Below, in pieces: positions 46,381-56,774 of a stretch of 64,000 nucleotides of DNA. The notes beneath the pieces are model-generated. The model was given only the letters and a program-made list of their open reading frames with translations, did not search any database and had not been told where the DNA came from. This stretch comes from Onchidella celtica (taxonomy: Eukaryota > Mollusca > Gastropoda > Systellommatophora > Onchidiidae), in the NCBI GenBank assembly GCA_963931925.1, contig OZ007570.1, positions 42,926,187 to 42,990,186 on the forward strand, read 5' to 3'. The translations under genes were made by a program, and so were the position numbers. The stretch's first letter is position 1. Every line of letters starts with the position of its first letter.

Positions 46381-46960
46381 GACACAATTGATTCTCTTGT
46401 CTTTGTAATAGATGATCTGAGCCATGACAAATTTGCAGTTACCACATGTGCACAGTTTTATGAAAATATTTTTCAAATATTCTTGCAAAACATTCTCATA
46501 TTCAACACATTGACATTTTCTCAGATGGTGCTACTTCCCAATTCAAGCACAAGTATATCCTGTCTTACTGCACATCATTTTTCTGTGGCATTTCTTTGCT
46601 ACCTCTCATGGGAAGGACGCCGTTGAAGGCATTGGCGGTGAGGTGAAAAAGGGAGGTGTGGCTTTTGAATCTATCTGGACATGTTATTACTAACTACAAA
46701 AGAGTTTGCAGACCTAGCAAAGAAATGCCATGGAAAGACAGATGTTGTATTTGTTCCTTAAGCCTTCAGAGGAAATCAGAAATAATGAAAACGAAAAGTC
46801 TTTAAATCACGTGTGGGAAGACACTTGGCTAAAACTCTTCCACAAACACACGACTCATTTTGTGAGAGCCATATCACCATTATTCAGCATGCAATGCACG
46901 GCAAGAGTGACTCACTGACAACAACTGCTTTCAAACAACATGACAATTGCAATACAAATT
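46381..46960 (+). pseudogene. Broken transposase-like gene with SDG...HGK...GIGG motifs
   Basis: Three frames in succession carry one protein. The first reads DSLVFVIDDLSHDKFAVTT and FSDGATSQFKHKYILSYC; the second, from 46607, HGKDAVEGIGGEVKK; the third, from 46690, LTTKEFADLAKKCHGKTDVV and FVP before a stop. I recall the order SDG-SQFKN, SHGKG-VDGIGG-VKR, FA-LA from many uncharacterised invertebrate proteins that look like transposon-derived DDE-type nucleases. I cannot name the superfamily with confidence. Frameshifts near 46605 and 46690 and a stop near 46760 make it dead. It lies inside the 3.5-kb TIR element and is probably its own transposase. Confidence 0.55.
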
Positions 46961-47103
46961 CAAATAATGTCACAACTGCCCAACCACCATCTAAAACATA
47001 AAAAACACTTGCCATTTGCAATTTTATTGTGGCAAAAGTCATGGACAAAGTCACAACTAAGAACTTTTACAGCAAACACGTCACCACCACATTGCAGCGC
47101 CGG

Positions 47104-47366
47104 GGGGGGGGGGGGGGGGGGATAAATTTTATTTCGGCCTGCTCTTCTTGATTTCCAATTGCCAAGGTATCTTTAACATGCAGGCGGGCCCTCTGAGTTT
47201 TCCGTCCTTAATCGAGAAGACAGGGTGCTCGATCCTGCCCACCATAGAATCAGGGACAGGAAAATATGAGAAAAATCCCAGAATTCCTACATATTTCGAA
47301 CCTGGTGCCTTCGGCATGAGAGGCGAGCACCTTGCCTCTAGACTACCGTATCCCCAAAGCCATCAC
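47104..47366 (-). mobile_element. tRNA-derived SINE
   Basis: Read on the minus strand, it starts GGATACGGTAGTCTAGAGGC and has GGCACCAGGTTCGAAATAT further on: A-box and B-box of an RNA polymerase III promoter at tRNA spacing. The body follows, including CATGTTAAAGATACCTTGGC, a word resembling a central block common in marine invertebrate SINEs (from memory). It ends next to a long C tract (G tract at 47102-47121 on the plus strand). It is non-coding and inserted inside the 3.5-kb transposon. Confidence 0.72.
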
Positions 47367-48435
47367 TGAACAACAGGGGCCATTACATTTTTTATTGTGA
47401 TCTTCCACTCATGTCCAAATAATGCATTATTTTGTTAAATAAAAAACTGGTCAGTTATTTTGGAGCTTGAGAATTAATTTTTTTTTGTTGCTTTTGCAGT
47501 CACTTTTTCACACCCAGTTTCAAATTCCAAACCTGTGTTACTTGTTAATTATATGTTAATAAATTTGCCAAATTAGATAACAGTTTCTTAGAAAAGGTTA
47601 GTGGCTTTTCTCAGTTTGAGATGTCCTATTTTATCTATACAAGATGTCTACACTCTGTTGCCATGTGCTTGTTCTCAAGCCTTGGTTTTGCAAAGATCCT
47701 ATAATTTCAGTTGTAATATTATAATGCTAAGATAAATATTATAATAAAATAAATTAAATTTTAACTGTCACACCTTAACAGTCACATTTTCCAACGTGAC
47801 AAGTTAACCATACAATATTCAGCAATTTATCCAATGTGATTAAGTTCAGCCTCTCAATCACATCATATGGCAGGAAGACATACAAGATCTTCCTACAGGA
47901 CCTAAGAATTACAAACAAAATGAGTGTGTGGACAAAAATGTCCCTTTCATGTCACGCCGTAACGGTCAAGGATTTGACCACTCAAATATTGATTCAACCC
48001 AACTTTGTTTTATTCAGCACAATGAAATTTGTTTCTCGTTTCCTCCAGTGGAATTTCATCTTCTTGGTTAGATAAACTTTTTCAGGGTTCTGAAAATGGT
48101 GCAAAAATGGCCAAAAACGTCATGCTTGGAACTGCCCTTTTTATCATATCTCACCAGTTATTCACTTATTGTCTAATCTTATGGAACTTGCTTTTACAAG
48201 AATATTGATGCCAAATTTATTTGTTCTGACTTGCAAGGCTGTGAAAGTTATGGCATTTTCAAAAGTGAAAAAACGCCTCGAATTTGCTACCTTTTGCAAA
48301 TTGCACGATAGCCCAACTTTCACCACCCATAAGGCATTAAAAATTCTTACTCTTAGTTTCCAAGTCAAGGGGGTGTACAGCAGGCTCAATTTTTTCGAGG
48401 GGTACACAAATATAAGCTTCCCATTTTACTTTTTT

Positions 48436-48728
48436 TAGTCAGCCAACTTCATCCGTCATTTTTTTTCATAAACTCTTTCAGGGGAGACAAAAAATTGTGG
48501 GTTTTTTTGTTGTTGTTTTTTAATTGTAAAGGGGGGTCAACCGTGTCACCATTGACTTAGCACTGAGTGTCGGATGATTTTACATTTTTTAGTCAGCCAA
48601 CTTCATCCGACCTCATTTTTTTTTTGTAAACTCTTACAGGGGAGACAAAAATTAAAAGTTTTTTTTTTTTTTGTTAATTGAAAGGGAAGTCAACCGTGTC
48701 ACCATTGACTCAGCACTGAGCGTCGGAC
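48436..48728 (+). repeat. Tandem duplication, about 150-bp unit, two copies
   Basis: The block beginning TTTTTAGTCAGCCAACTTCA and containing GGGGAGACAAAAA, GTCAACCGTGTCACCATTGA and GCACTGAG occurs twice with small differences and variable T tracts. It lies inside the 3.5-kb transposon. Confidence 0.8.
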
Positions 48729-49343
48729 AAACATGATGAAATGAAGCATTTGGTGGGTCTATAGAAACGGTCGGTGCTGAGCGCCGAAGCATGCCCAATG
48801 TCTGATCTTGGCATCCCCTTATAGTTTACTACACGGGCTGAGGTTTATTTGGGTATAATTTTGTTCCTGATGTATTAAAGTTTCCGCCAGTTTCTCGGCC
48901 TACAAAGTATTCAACAGATGATTTTCAAAGGATTTCAACTTAAAACACGATGAAAAATACATTTAATTAAACCTGATTTATCTGGCATTCTGTGTGAGTT
49001 ATTTTCAAACACATGGGCTACGTCGGCACGGCGCTGTGCAACCTTTTGTTATGAAAGGGTCAATTTAGTACATGCAGCTCAGAGCGACAACGACAAGACT
49101 GTCCTGTTCAAGCTATAAAAACACACAGCTAAACCTATTAAACAGTACAAAAGGAAGTGTATTTTGTTGGAGGAAAGATTGAACTTTATTTTTATTAGGA
49201 TACATGCCGTTTCACATAAATACACAGCCTTGTAATGTTGGCCTAAAATTATGCCAAAACGGGATTTTGCCCCTTTAGCATTGCAGTTTGGACTACCTAC
49301 TGTATTGTAACATCGTTACAGCAATCAATATCATTATCAACAG

Positions 49344-49526
49344 GCTGCTGCTCGTCATCATTGTACATATCTGGTCAAACTCCATGAACAGGACTTTTTA
49401 CTGCACAATGGGAATCCTGATTGGCTGAAAGGCATTGATCATGCCCCACACAAGATTCAGGATCTTTATGAAGTGAACAAAATTTTGGCTCATCGTCCCT
49501 GGCTTATAACCAAGGAGCACATGGCT
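49344..49526 (+). CDS. SESN: Sestrin exon with the catalytic Cys-Tyr-His site (61 codons)
   Basis: An acceptor ATCAACAG and donor GTAAGA bound a phase 0 exon. It starts [20 protein letters not shown], followed by [12 protein letters not shown] and ending [18 protein letters not shown]. It matches AAARHQCSYLV and [16 protein letters not shown] of vertebrate sestrins. The Cys, Tyr and His of the alkylhydroperoxidase-like site (Cys125, Tyr127 and His132 in human SESN2) are all kept at the same spacing (C-x-Y-x4-H). The exon lies 37 bp after the edge of a transposon insertion, so the branch-point region may derive partly from it. Confidence 0.98.
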
Positions 49527-52091
49527 GTAAGAGAATGAAAGAGAAATGTTTTGAACATACGTATATATATTGCAATATTTATTCTGTCGCACAGATCATT
49601 CAGTGCCTACTCAGCATCAATTTTTTTTTATCTGGAAGAATGAGGCAAATAAAATATACATTTTTAAATGACTTTTTTTCACTATTAATGGTACCACCCA
49701 AGACATAGTATAACACGATGGTGCAATCGCTCGTTAAATGCAAAGCCAGAGAGTTCCGGCGTGGGTGTCATCTGCTAGTCTGACCAGGCCCGTATCGAGT
49801 GCCAAGTCATTGTTTGGGGAACAGAGATTTACTAGTAGCATGAAGTAAAACCTGGTATTTTTGTTTCATGTGCGGGAGCGTGGGACGGGGTTAAGAGGCT
49901 GTACCAAGACTATCAAGAACAGTGCAAGATAACATCTATAAATCGATGAATTTTATATTAAAGGGAATACAGTTTAATTTTATGAAGTTCTCAGAGACAT
50001 TAGTCCAGAGAGGGTGTCTAAGCTTATGAAAAAGTGTATAGATAATCAGGGTGACAGGGCGAGAGTAATGAAGCAGGTAAGGAGACTAGATGAGCAATCA
50101 AAAAGAAAAGCCCCCAAATATTCAGCAACAGTGTTACACTTAATTAGATATTAGAAAGTTAATTAATAATATTACTTCTTCACCTTTCCAACTTTCTTTC
50201 CTGAAATCTGTTTGGGAGTATTATTACCATAGGCCCATATTACGATGTAGTCGTGTTGTCATAAAAAGTCAATATTCACAGCTTCGAATTAGGGCTTTAT
50301 TTTGGGAGGTTCGCTGTCATTGGCATTTATGCCTCCTTTACTGGTTGATTTTTCTTGTTATTTTTGGTGTCTTCGTCGTGGCTTTCCTAGCCCTCAAAAG
50401 GGCCCCCTTATGGGTATCTTCTGCTTTCGTTGTTTGTTGGCGCAAAAAAAAAAAAAAAAGGGGAGAGAGTAAAGATTACTATCATGGGTGGGGGGGGGGG
50501 AGGGGAGGGGTAATGGGGATCCTTGTAGCTTAAAAGGGTTAACCCCACAGCAAGGGCAGTAAGTGTTTATTTTTATAATGTATTTTATAATAGTATAGCA
50601 GGCAATACCCGAACACCCCCCCACCCCACCCCCCGGCCGAGAAACGACCACTAGTACATGTATGCAGCGCAGCTGTTCTGTTGTATTCAGAATTCAAGGG
50701 AAATAATTTTTATTAGGCCTCTCTACAGCCTACCCTTTATACAAAGGGAAACAACTCTACTCCCTTGATTCGCATTTTTTAAAAACATTTACACCTCATC
50801 TTACTGTATATATTTACTCTTTTAAACATATACTTGTCTTAGTCCTGGGCGAATTCCACATTTTACCCTAAGTTGCCATGCTCCTTCCATCATGACAAAA
50901 TTCTTATCCCGCATGGCAACTAGGGAACTCTAACCTTCCTATTTTATGAAGTGGTTTGTGGCAGCACCTCTACAGCTGTCATTTTATCATAAAATCTGTC
51001 TAATGGCACCTTTACTGCCACTTTCATTTTAAAGAAGCCAAAACTACTTTTATTCTCATTTTATATTCCCAGTTTCTATCTATGTAAATACCTGAATTAG
51101 ATTTTATCCTTCTTAAAAATTTTTTAATAATGCTATGTAAATAAAGGCCCAAAAGGGGCCGGTTTTCAGATCTGTAATTCCCCTCTGCCACTGGGTTGGC
51201 GCCCATCTAACATCCGTTTCATTACTAATACTATATCCTACATCGCGGCCCGGGGGGTGGCGGGGCCCTACTCCAGCAGATCTACAGCTGGAGGGGCCCT
51301 ACTCCAGCAGATCTACAGCTGGAGGGGCACTCGCCAACCTCGGCCCGCGAGATGCTATCAGCCCCTCTCCACCCCGACAGATCTAACCTCACCCTCTTTT
51401 TTTTCAAGCCTAACCAACACATTATGGAATAGAACCTCCCCTGCCCAGTACCAGCAGATTTTCCACCCCCCCACACTTCTTTCTCCCGAAACCTACTACT
51501 GCTATCTACCCCCTTCCCACTCCCCCATCTAGAGCCATCGGCAGACCATCATGGCCACTTCACAACCCACCCTGCTCCAAATAGGTAAACAAATAAATAT
51601 AATGCTAGCGCCATCGGCACACTGCCATGGCTCCCCCCCCCCCCCCCCCTTTGTTTTTCTTTTCGTGTGTGGCAAACATCCATGTCCACACACACACACA
51701 CACACCTTCCCCCCCCCCCCCCCCAACAAACCCCACTATATGTCTCCCCTGGCAATGACAATAATTAACAATATTCACAGCTTCAGACCCTATCAGCTTT
51801 TTATAGTGACTCGGTGTTCACAACTTAATGATGAACAGATACATGACGTTTGTGCTCATTCCAGTAAGGCTGCATGTAGTCTAACTGCCAAGTCATACAG
51901 TTGACCAGTTAATAAAGAGACATTCCAAAGTATTCATTCTATTCCCCAGCTGGTATGGGTCCAGGGTATAATAAATTTAAGGCCAGCTGTTCTGAGTTGC
52001 CGACTGCCGGGGGGGGGGGGGGTCAAATTGAGGACCTTGAGAAACAACAGGTCTTTAACACTAGTGACCATGAAACTTCGATGTCAATATA
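49527..52091. other. Intron 4 sequence with homopolymers and small tandem repeats
   Basis: A 31-bp unit GGGGCCCTACTCCAGCAGAT plus CTACAGCTGGA occurs twice at 51262-51323. C and G tracts lie near 50490, 51633, 51710 and 52010, and a CA run near 51690. No gene was recognised. Confidence 0.6.
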
Positions 52092-52711
52092 AATTGTGAG
52101 CGGGCCCCACAAACCTCAATGGAAGTCGCATTGGACCAAACGGAGAAAATCGCGATGAAACACAAATATGCGATTTTTTAACGATTTTTATATTTTGGTC
52201 GAAACTTGATATTCATTTAGTTTTCTGCATTCTGTGAGAATATTAGGTCTCAAAGCAGCTCTAAATATTGCTTTTAATGCCTTTAATTTTTCCTTTCTCC
52301 TCGAATATCACTTCAGTAATGGGTTTTATTGAACTCCTGATAACTTCAAAATTAATAAGCCTATTGGCACAAACTTTTCACACGGCATGCATCATTTATA
52401 TTGACATAGACATGCGAAATTTCAAAGCCGTAGGTTAATTACAAGTACCCGATGCCAGGGAGATAGAAAGGCCACCCACTGAAAGCGAAAATCACTCCGC
52501 CATCTTTAATGGCGATTTTCTTAGAAGTTACTTCCGTTTTTGACCGGGGGGTAGGTGTCTTTAAAAAGCCATAACTTTGCGATGAAAAGAAGCACTGCAA
52601 TAATTTTTACACCAAATTAAAGATGAGATTTTATACTTTACGGTGATATTCATATAACTCAAAACTGAAAAATGCGACTTCCATTGAGGTTTGTGAGGCT
52701 TGCTCACAATT
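52092..52711. mobile_element. Inverted-repeat element (about 620 bp)
   Basis: The left end (52092-52131), with CACAAACCTCAATGGAAGTC, is inverted at the right end (52672-52711) as GACTTCCATTGAGGTTTGTG. Arms are about 40 bp with a few mismatches, both reaching AATTGTGAGC-like termini. No coding frame. The target duplication is not clear, so the superfamily is unassigned; a MITE is the likely class. Confidence 0.65.
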
Positions 52712-52735
52712 CATTCATGGACATCCCCCCTCCCC

Positions 52736-52767
<32 letters not shown>

Positions 52768-52768
52768 T

Positions 52769-52802
<34 letters not shown>

Positions 52803-54009
52803 ACAGACAGACATTACATTACATTACATAATTTATGGCATCAAGACTGACATCTGGCCTATTCCATTCTAACTCCCTGTTTTCTACATTACATCAGCCT
52901 TCTCGTCCTGCTTTTGTTATAGTAGCAAACCTATTCGTCATTAGTTTAATTTAAATATGCCTTTATTTTTTTCCCAGTCAAATAATTAATTCTTAAATTC
53001 GTTCTTGTAAGAGATCTTTCATCATTCCATGAAAATCTGAAAAATGAGATGCCTGGACTGTTGTATCTCCCATTCATGCAGTTAATTGCTGAACATCACT
53101 GACTTCTGGGCTATCTTTCTCGCTGAATGAACATTTTCAAAAGGCATAAATCCATGTCCATTACCTGAAGTTGAGTAACAAAGACCGTTTGCAACTCAAA
53201 ACCCCCTGTAAATGCACCAGTCCCGATAATCGACACGATGACAGCATGCCTTTGTTTACGTTTATACGCGCCAGGCAAGGACTACTACACGGGCTGAGTA
53301 GTCCTTGGCGCCAGGCTATTTTTAGATCTCTCAGCCCGACAAAAGGAAGTGTTCGAATTGCACTGTCTTGGGTGTCATGGGTACTACCATAGTCATAAGT
53401 CTGAATAAGGAGCAGTGTGTAAACTGGAGCCCATGTGTACAAGTGATTAATAGTGTAATGAATAAGAAAGTGATTTGTTGTTTTTTAACTCAACTCGCAT
53501 GTTTACCTTTAGGGTGTAAGGACTGTTTGGGAAATCCTATATTAAATTTTGTTCAATTTGAAATCATTCCTCTTTGTAAATTGTTTGCTTTGCATGGCAG
53601 TTGTAAATCTGGTGGTAGTGTTACCATGGTCACATGACACTTGAGTTTTATACAAGGGGTGATACCATACTCAGCTTTCCCACGGTTGTTTCAAATTGGT
53701 GAAGAAGAAAGTGAAAAAACTGATTTATTTTCCTGCTTCATTATCAGCTTCCCATAACTCTGGTGCATGTTACACCAATACTGGACTGTATTCAAATATT
53801 CCACTTTGCTCAATGCATTGGTGAGTCAAATATCACACACTGTATATTGAAAAAAAAAAGCCTTTAGACGTTGTTTCAAATTGTTTTTATCAGATTATTT
53901 TATAGCTCATATCAAAATATTATCTAATTATTATAGTGATCACTTTTGTTAAATTTACTCAGAATGAACTAATGTTGCCATTGACATCTTACAATTATTG
54001 TTATTTCAG
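52712..54009. other. Intron 4 sequence with a CT microsatellite
   Basis: A CT-rich tract lies at about 52738-52802 and an ACATT repeat directly after it. A hairpin CAAGGACTACT / AGTAGTCCTTG (53276-53307) sits between two GCGCCAGG words. No gene was seen. Confidence 0.55.
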
Positions 54010-54240
54010 AAACTACTGAAAAGTCCAGAGCCATGGTCATTATCAGAGCTTATGCATGCCATAATTCTACTAACGCACTTCCACTCCCTGTGTTCTTTTG
54101 TGTTCGGTTGTGGTATCAGTGCTGAAGTGGACATTGACGGCTTCACTTACCACACCTCTAGATATTCGGAAAGTGATACTGACTTGACCAGTAATGTTAA
54201 TAGTGAAGCAGGGGAGACATCTAACTCTAGTCACTTTCAG
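54010..54240 (+). CDS. SESN: Sestrin exon, helix and acidic linker (77 codons)
   Basis: TTATTTCAG precedes and GTAATC follows. The frame reads [20 protein letters not shown], then [20 protein letters not shown], then a serine-, threonine- and acid-rich stretch ending SSHFQ. It matches WSLAELVHAVVLLTHYHSL and FGCGI of the family. The variable acidic linker corresponds to the disordered loop between the two globular halves of sestrins. Phase 0 at both ends. Confidence 0.98.
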
Positions 54241-55216
54241 GTAATCACCTTTCTGTGGCAATGAAAACTATAACAGTAACCGTCATTTTAATCATTTGTT
54301 TGAATAATTTCCATGAAATTGTATCCTTTCAAGAACAGTAGTTTCCAAATTCAGGGTCAGCGCACACAAGTAGATTATCATCGTCAGTGGAAATTTTTAA
54401 CAATAGTTATCATCATTAAGTCACATATTTGACTATGTGTCACGCAGCTGAAGGAAAGGATCATTCTTAGTCGCAAATGAAAGCAAAATGTTTGGACTAC
54501 TGAACTGGAATGTCTTTGCGTTTTAACTCTCATGTCCAGAAGCTTTTGAATATTTTTAACTTTTATTTTTGGTGGGGATGTCCCAAAAATGACCACTACA
54601 CCAATGTATTCCTCTGAAATCAGGCCTATTAGTATTGTGCATGATTGGAAAGGAAACTGAATCAGCTTTCAACTTAAGTATAGACATTTTTGTGTTTGTA
54701 TAATGTAACGTGCCACAAGCTGTTTTCTGTAGTAATGAAAAACAAATTTACACAAAAAGTCACTAATGCTAAAAGTCACAGAGAAAATAATAAATCATTA
54801 TGAGGCTTGATTTTAAAATTATTATTACAGGTACATGTATTCAGAATATTCATTTGTTCATATTAAATCCCAATCCGGGAGATGAAAATACATCATGTTA
54901 GAGATATTAGCCAAAGATGTGTTTGATGTTAGTATTGTTAGATATTGAGAATTCACAAGTTACAGCCATCTAGGTGTTGTGGTGTGTTAATAATGTCAGT
55001 TGTATTTGCCAACTCCTGAGTCATAATAAACTACTCCAAAATTCACTAAGATTGCCTGCTTTTACAAGCCCCAAAACTGTGATATGGAATTTTCAGTAGC
55101 TCAGTTCAGTATATTTAAGACTCTAGACTTGATCCAGATGATTGCTTACCAGGACTCAGAAGTTTGGTACTCCAATTTTATTAAATTAAGTGACCATTGC
55201 TAATTCCATCCAATAG
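54241..55216. other. Intron 5 sequence, nothing recognised
   Basis: About 1 kb of AT-rich DNA. No element ends or frames of note. Confidence 0.65.
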
Positions 55217-55355
55217 GCTTCAGGAGAAGAGACGGGTGTTGGTTTAGATGCTCTCATGGAGAAGATGAGAAAACTCACAGAGGCTTCAGTTGAAGAAATG
55301 AGCCCAGAAGAATTACTCAAACGTTTCCATTCTGTGGAGCATCAGAGTGCTGAAA
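55217..55355 (+). CDS. SESN: Sestrin exon, ALMEKM helix (46 codons plus one base)
   Basis: CCAATAG precedes and GTGAGT follows. The frame reads ASGEETGVGLDALMEKMRKL, then TEASVEEMSPEELLKRFHSV and EHQSAE. It matches VEALMEKMRQLQE...ASQEEMASRFE of the family, a charged helix in the linker. It ends in phase 1, which fits the two bases that open the next exon. Confidence 0.96.
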
Positions 55356-56533
55356 GTGAGTTTATAACTTGCCAGATAAAAGTGTCTGAAAATTTGATTT
55401 TCAAGAAGTTAAAGCTGGGAGGGTGTTATTGCCGGAGGTTAACACCCCCTCGGGTTCCATTCCAGGATTTGCTTACTGTAATTTGTAAGATTTGTTAATA
55501 TATGTTTTTGGCAAAAATGGCTATTTCATTGTGCCTGCTTTCAGCACTGTAATACAGAGGTGACTTGGCACACAAATGGTCAGATATTTCAGAAGTCATG
55601 CTCAACTGTGTTAGTTAATTTCACAATTATATACAACACTAGCTGAGTTACCCGGCCCTGCCCGGGAGAAATATCTTTATTACTTGTAATGATCTAGATC
55701 TAATACACAAAGTAAAGTTCCTTCCACAGACAAAAAAATACAATGGCAGAATCAGTATCGACTTGGATTTCGTGCCTACTCTGGACTGGAGTTTGTTTAC
55801 CCTTTTTCGGTATCCATGGTTTCGTTAATCCATAATTTGCTTCCTTCAGCGAATGAACGATGAGGGGAACTGCATCACGGTACTAAAAATAGATCACCTT
55901 AAAATGGCGAACAATGACTCGAAATAGATCTAAATGATGCCGAAACAATGAAAAATGAAACGTAGAAGCTTGAACATTTCATAATTTCTGATATAGCCCA
56001 TGTTAATTTCGCATTGATAATATGCTGTTGTGCAAAGTTTGAAGCCTGAGTGTGATGCAGTTCCTGAGCCTAGGTGACCAAAGTTTTGAGTTATCAAAAT
56101 ATTGATACTGAATATACATTCTGAAAGAAAGAAAGAAAAATAAATGAAAACATTCTTGATTGACAGGAATATCCAAAGTAAAATGCACAATGTCGGCCCT
56201 ATCCGGACAGTAACGTGTATTCTGTTTATCTTAAAAGTTGAAAATGTGGAATTATTGTAACCGAGGACAAAATGTTTGATCTGTTGTGAGTTTTCCCATA
56301 TCAAACAACAAAAATTCAAGTGTATAGATGGAGCCATTCAGCGTTCATTAATTCTGAGTTTTATCTTGGATCACAATGTTGATTTCAAGCAATATTAATT
56401 CTTTGGAGTAGAAATTAAGCATGTTTTCATGTCGGCAGCTGTTGTTAATGTGACTTTCTCCTTTGTTGCCACATTAGCATAATAATGATGAATTACAAAA
56501 CATTCCACCATACCTTTTTTTTTTTTTTTTCAG
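55356..56533. other. Intron 6 sequence with a dispersed repeat end
   Basis: At 55639-55670 ACTAGCTGAGTTACCCGGCC recalls the start of the tandem units at 2726. The rest is unassigned. A T tract and CAG form the acceptor of the next exon. Confidence 0.5.
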
Positions 56534-56774
56534 TCACTGTGCCATCATCAAAGAAGTCTTCATCAAAATCTGAAATTCTGCGTTATGTGGTGGATGATAA
56601 CTTTACCTATACTGATTTTGCAACCCGTGAGTCTGTAAATGATGTTCCCACCTTTCGTGCCTGCGACTATTCATGGGATGATCATGGTTTCTCCCTTGCC
56701 AATCGTTTGTACACAGACATAGGGAATTTGCTGGATGACAAGTACAATATGGCTACCAATCTGACATATTATAC
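56534..56774 (+). CDS. SESN: Sestrin exon, start of the leucine-binding half (80 codons)
   Basis: A long T tract ending CAG precedes and GTAAGT follows. With the base carried over from the previous exon the frame reads ITVPSSKKSSSK, later YVVDDNFTYTDFATRE and PTFRACDYSWDDHGFSLANR, ending LLDDKYNMATNLTYY and two bases of a Thr codon. It matches PTFR-QDY-WEDHG-SLVNRLY and EKF--AYNLTYNT. Known role: this half carries the leucine pocket of SESN2, and the Thr residues of the LTYNT motif lie in its lid. The next exon, normally MHKDVDTSMLRRAIWNYIH and on, is not within the window. Confidence 0.98.

Larger units (their letters stand above)
45758..49299. mobile_element. Unclassified DNA transposon, 3.54 kb, TIR TAGGTAGTCCAAA
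   Basis: The ends are TAGGTAGTCCAAA (45758-45770) and its exact complement TTTGGACTACCTA (49287-49299), flanked by a 7-bp duplication CTGTATT (45751-45757 and 49300-49306). It contains a broken transposase-like gene (46381-46960), a SINE (about 47123-47366) and a tandem duplication (48436-48728). TGTCACACCGTAAC-like words recur at about 46260, 47770 and 47953. It ends only 37 bp before the next sestrin exon. The short TIRs mean the limits are likely but not certain. The word TTTGGACTACCTACTG recurs at about 62355. Confidence 0.6.
54..56774 (+). other. SESN: Sestrin gene, partial (seven coding exons seen; both ends outside window)
   Basis: The gene model comes from seven exons whose translations match the sestrin family in order. 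Phases agree at every junction: 0,0,0,0,0, then 1, and a final donor with two bases left over. About 356 codons are present. Vertebrate sestrins are roughly 480-550 residues, so the variable N-terminus and about 100 C-terminal residues are missing. Those C-terminal residues normally hold the second half of the leucine pocket and the DD motif that contacts GATOR2. Known family role: stress-induced cytosolic proteins that bind GATOR2 and restrain mTORC1, with an N-terminal alkylhydroperoxidase-like domain. Introns are about 32.6, 12.5, 4.0, 4.5, 1.0 and 1.2 kb. I saw no second host gene. The vertebrate paralogue it best matches cannot be decided; invertebrates usually have one sestrin. Confidence 0.93.
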
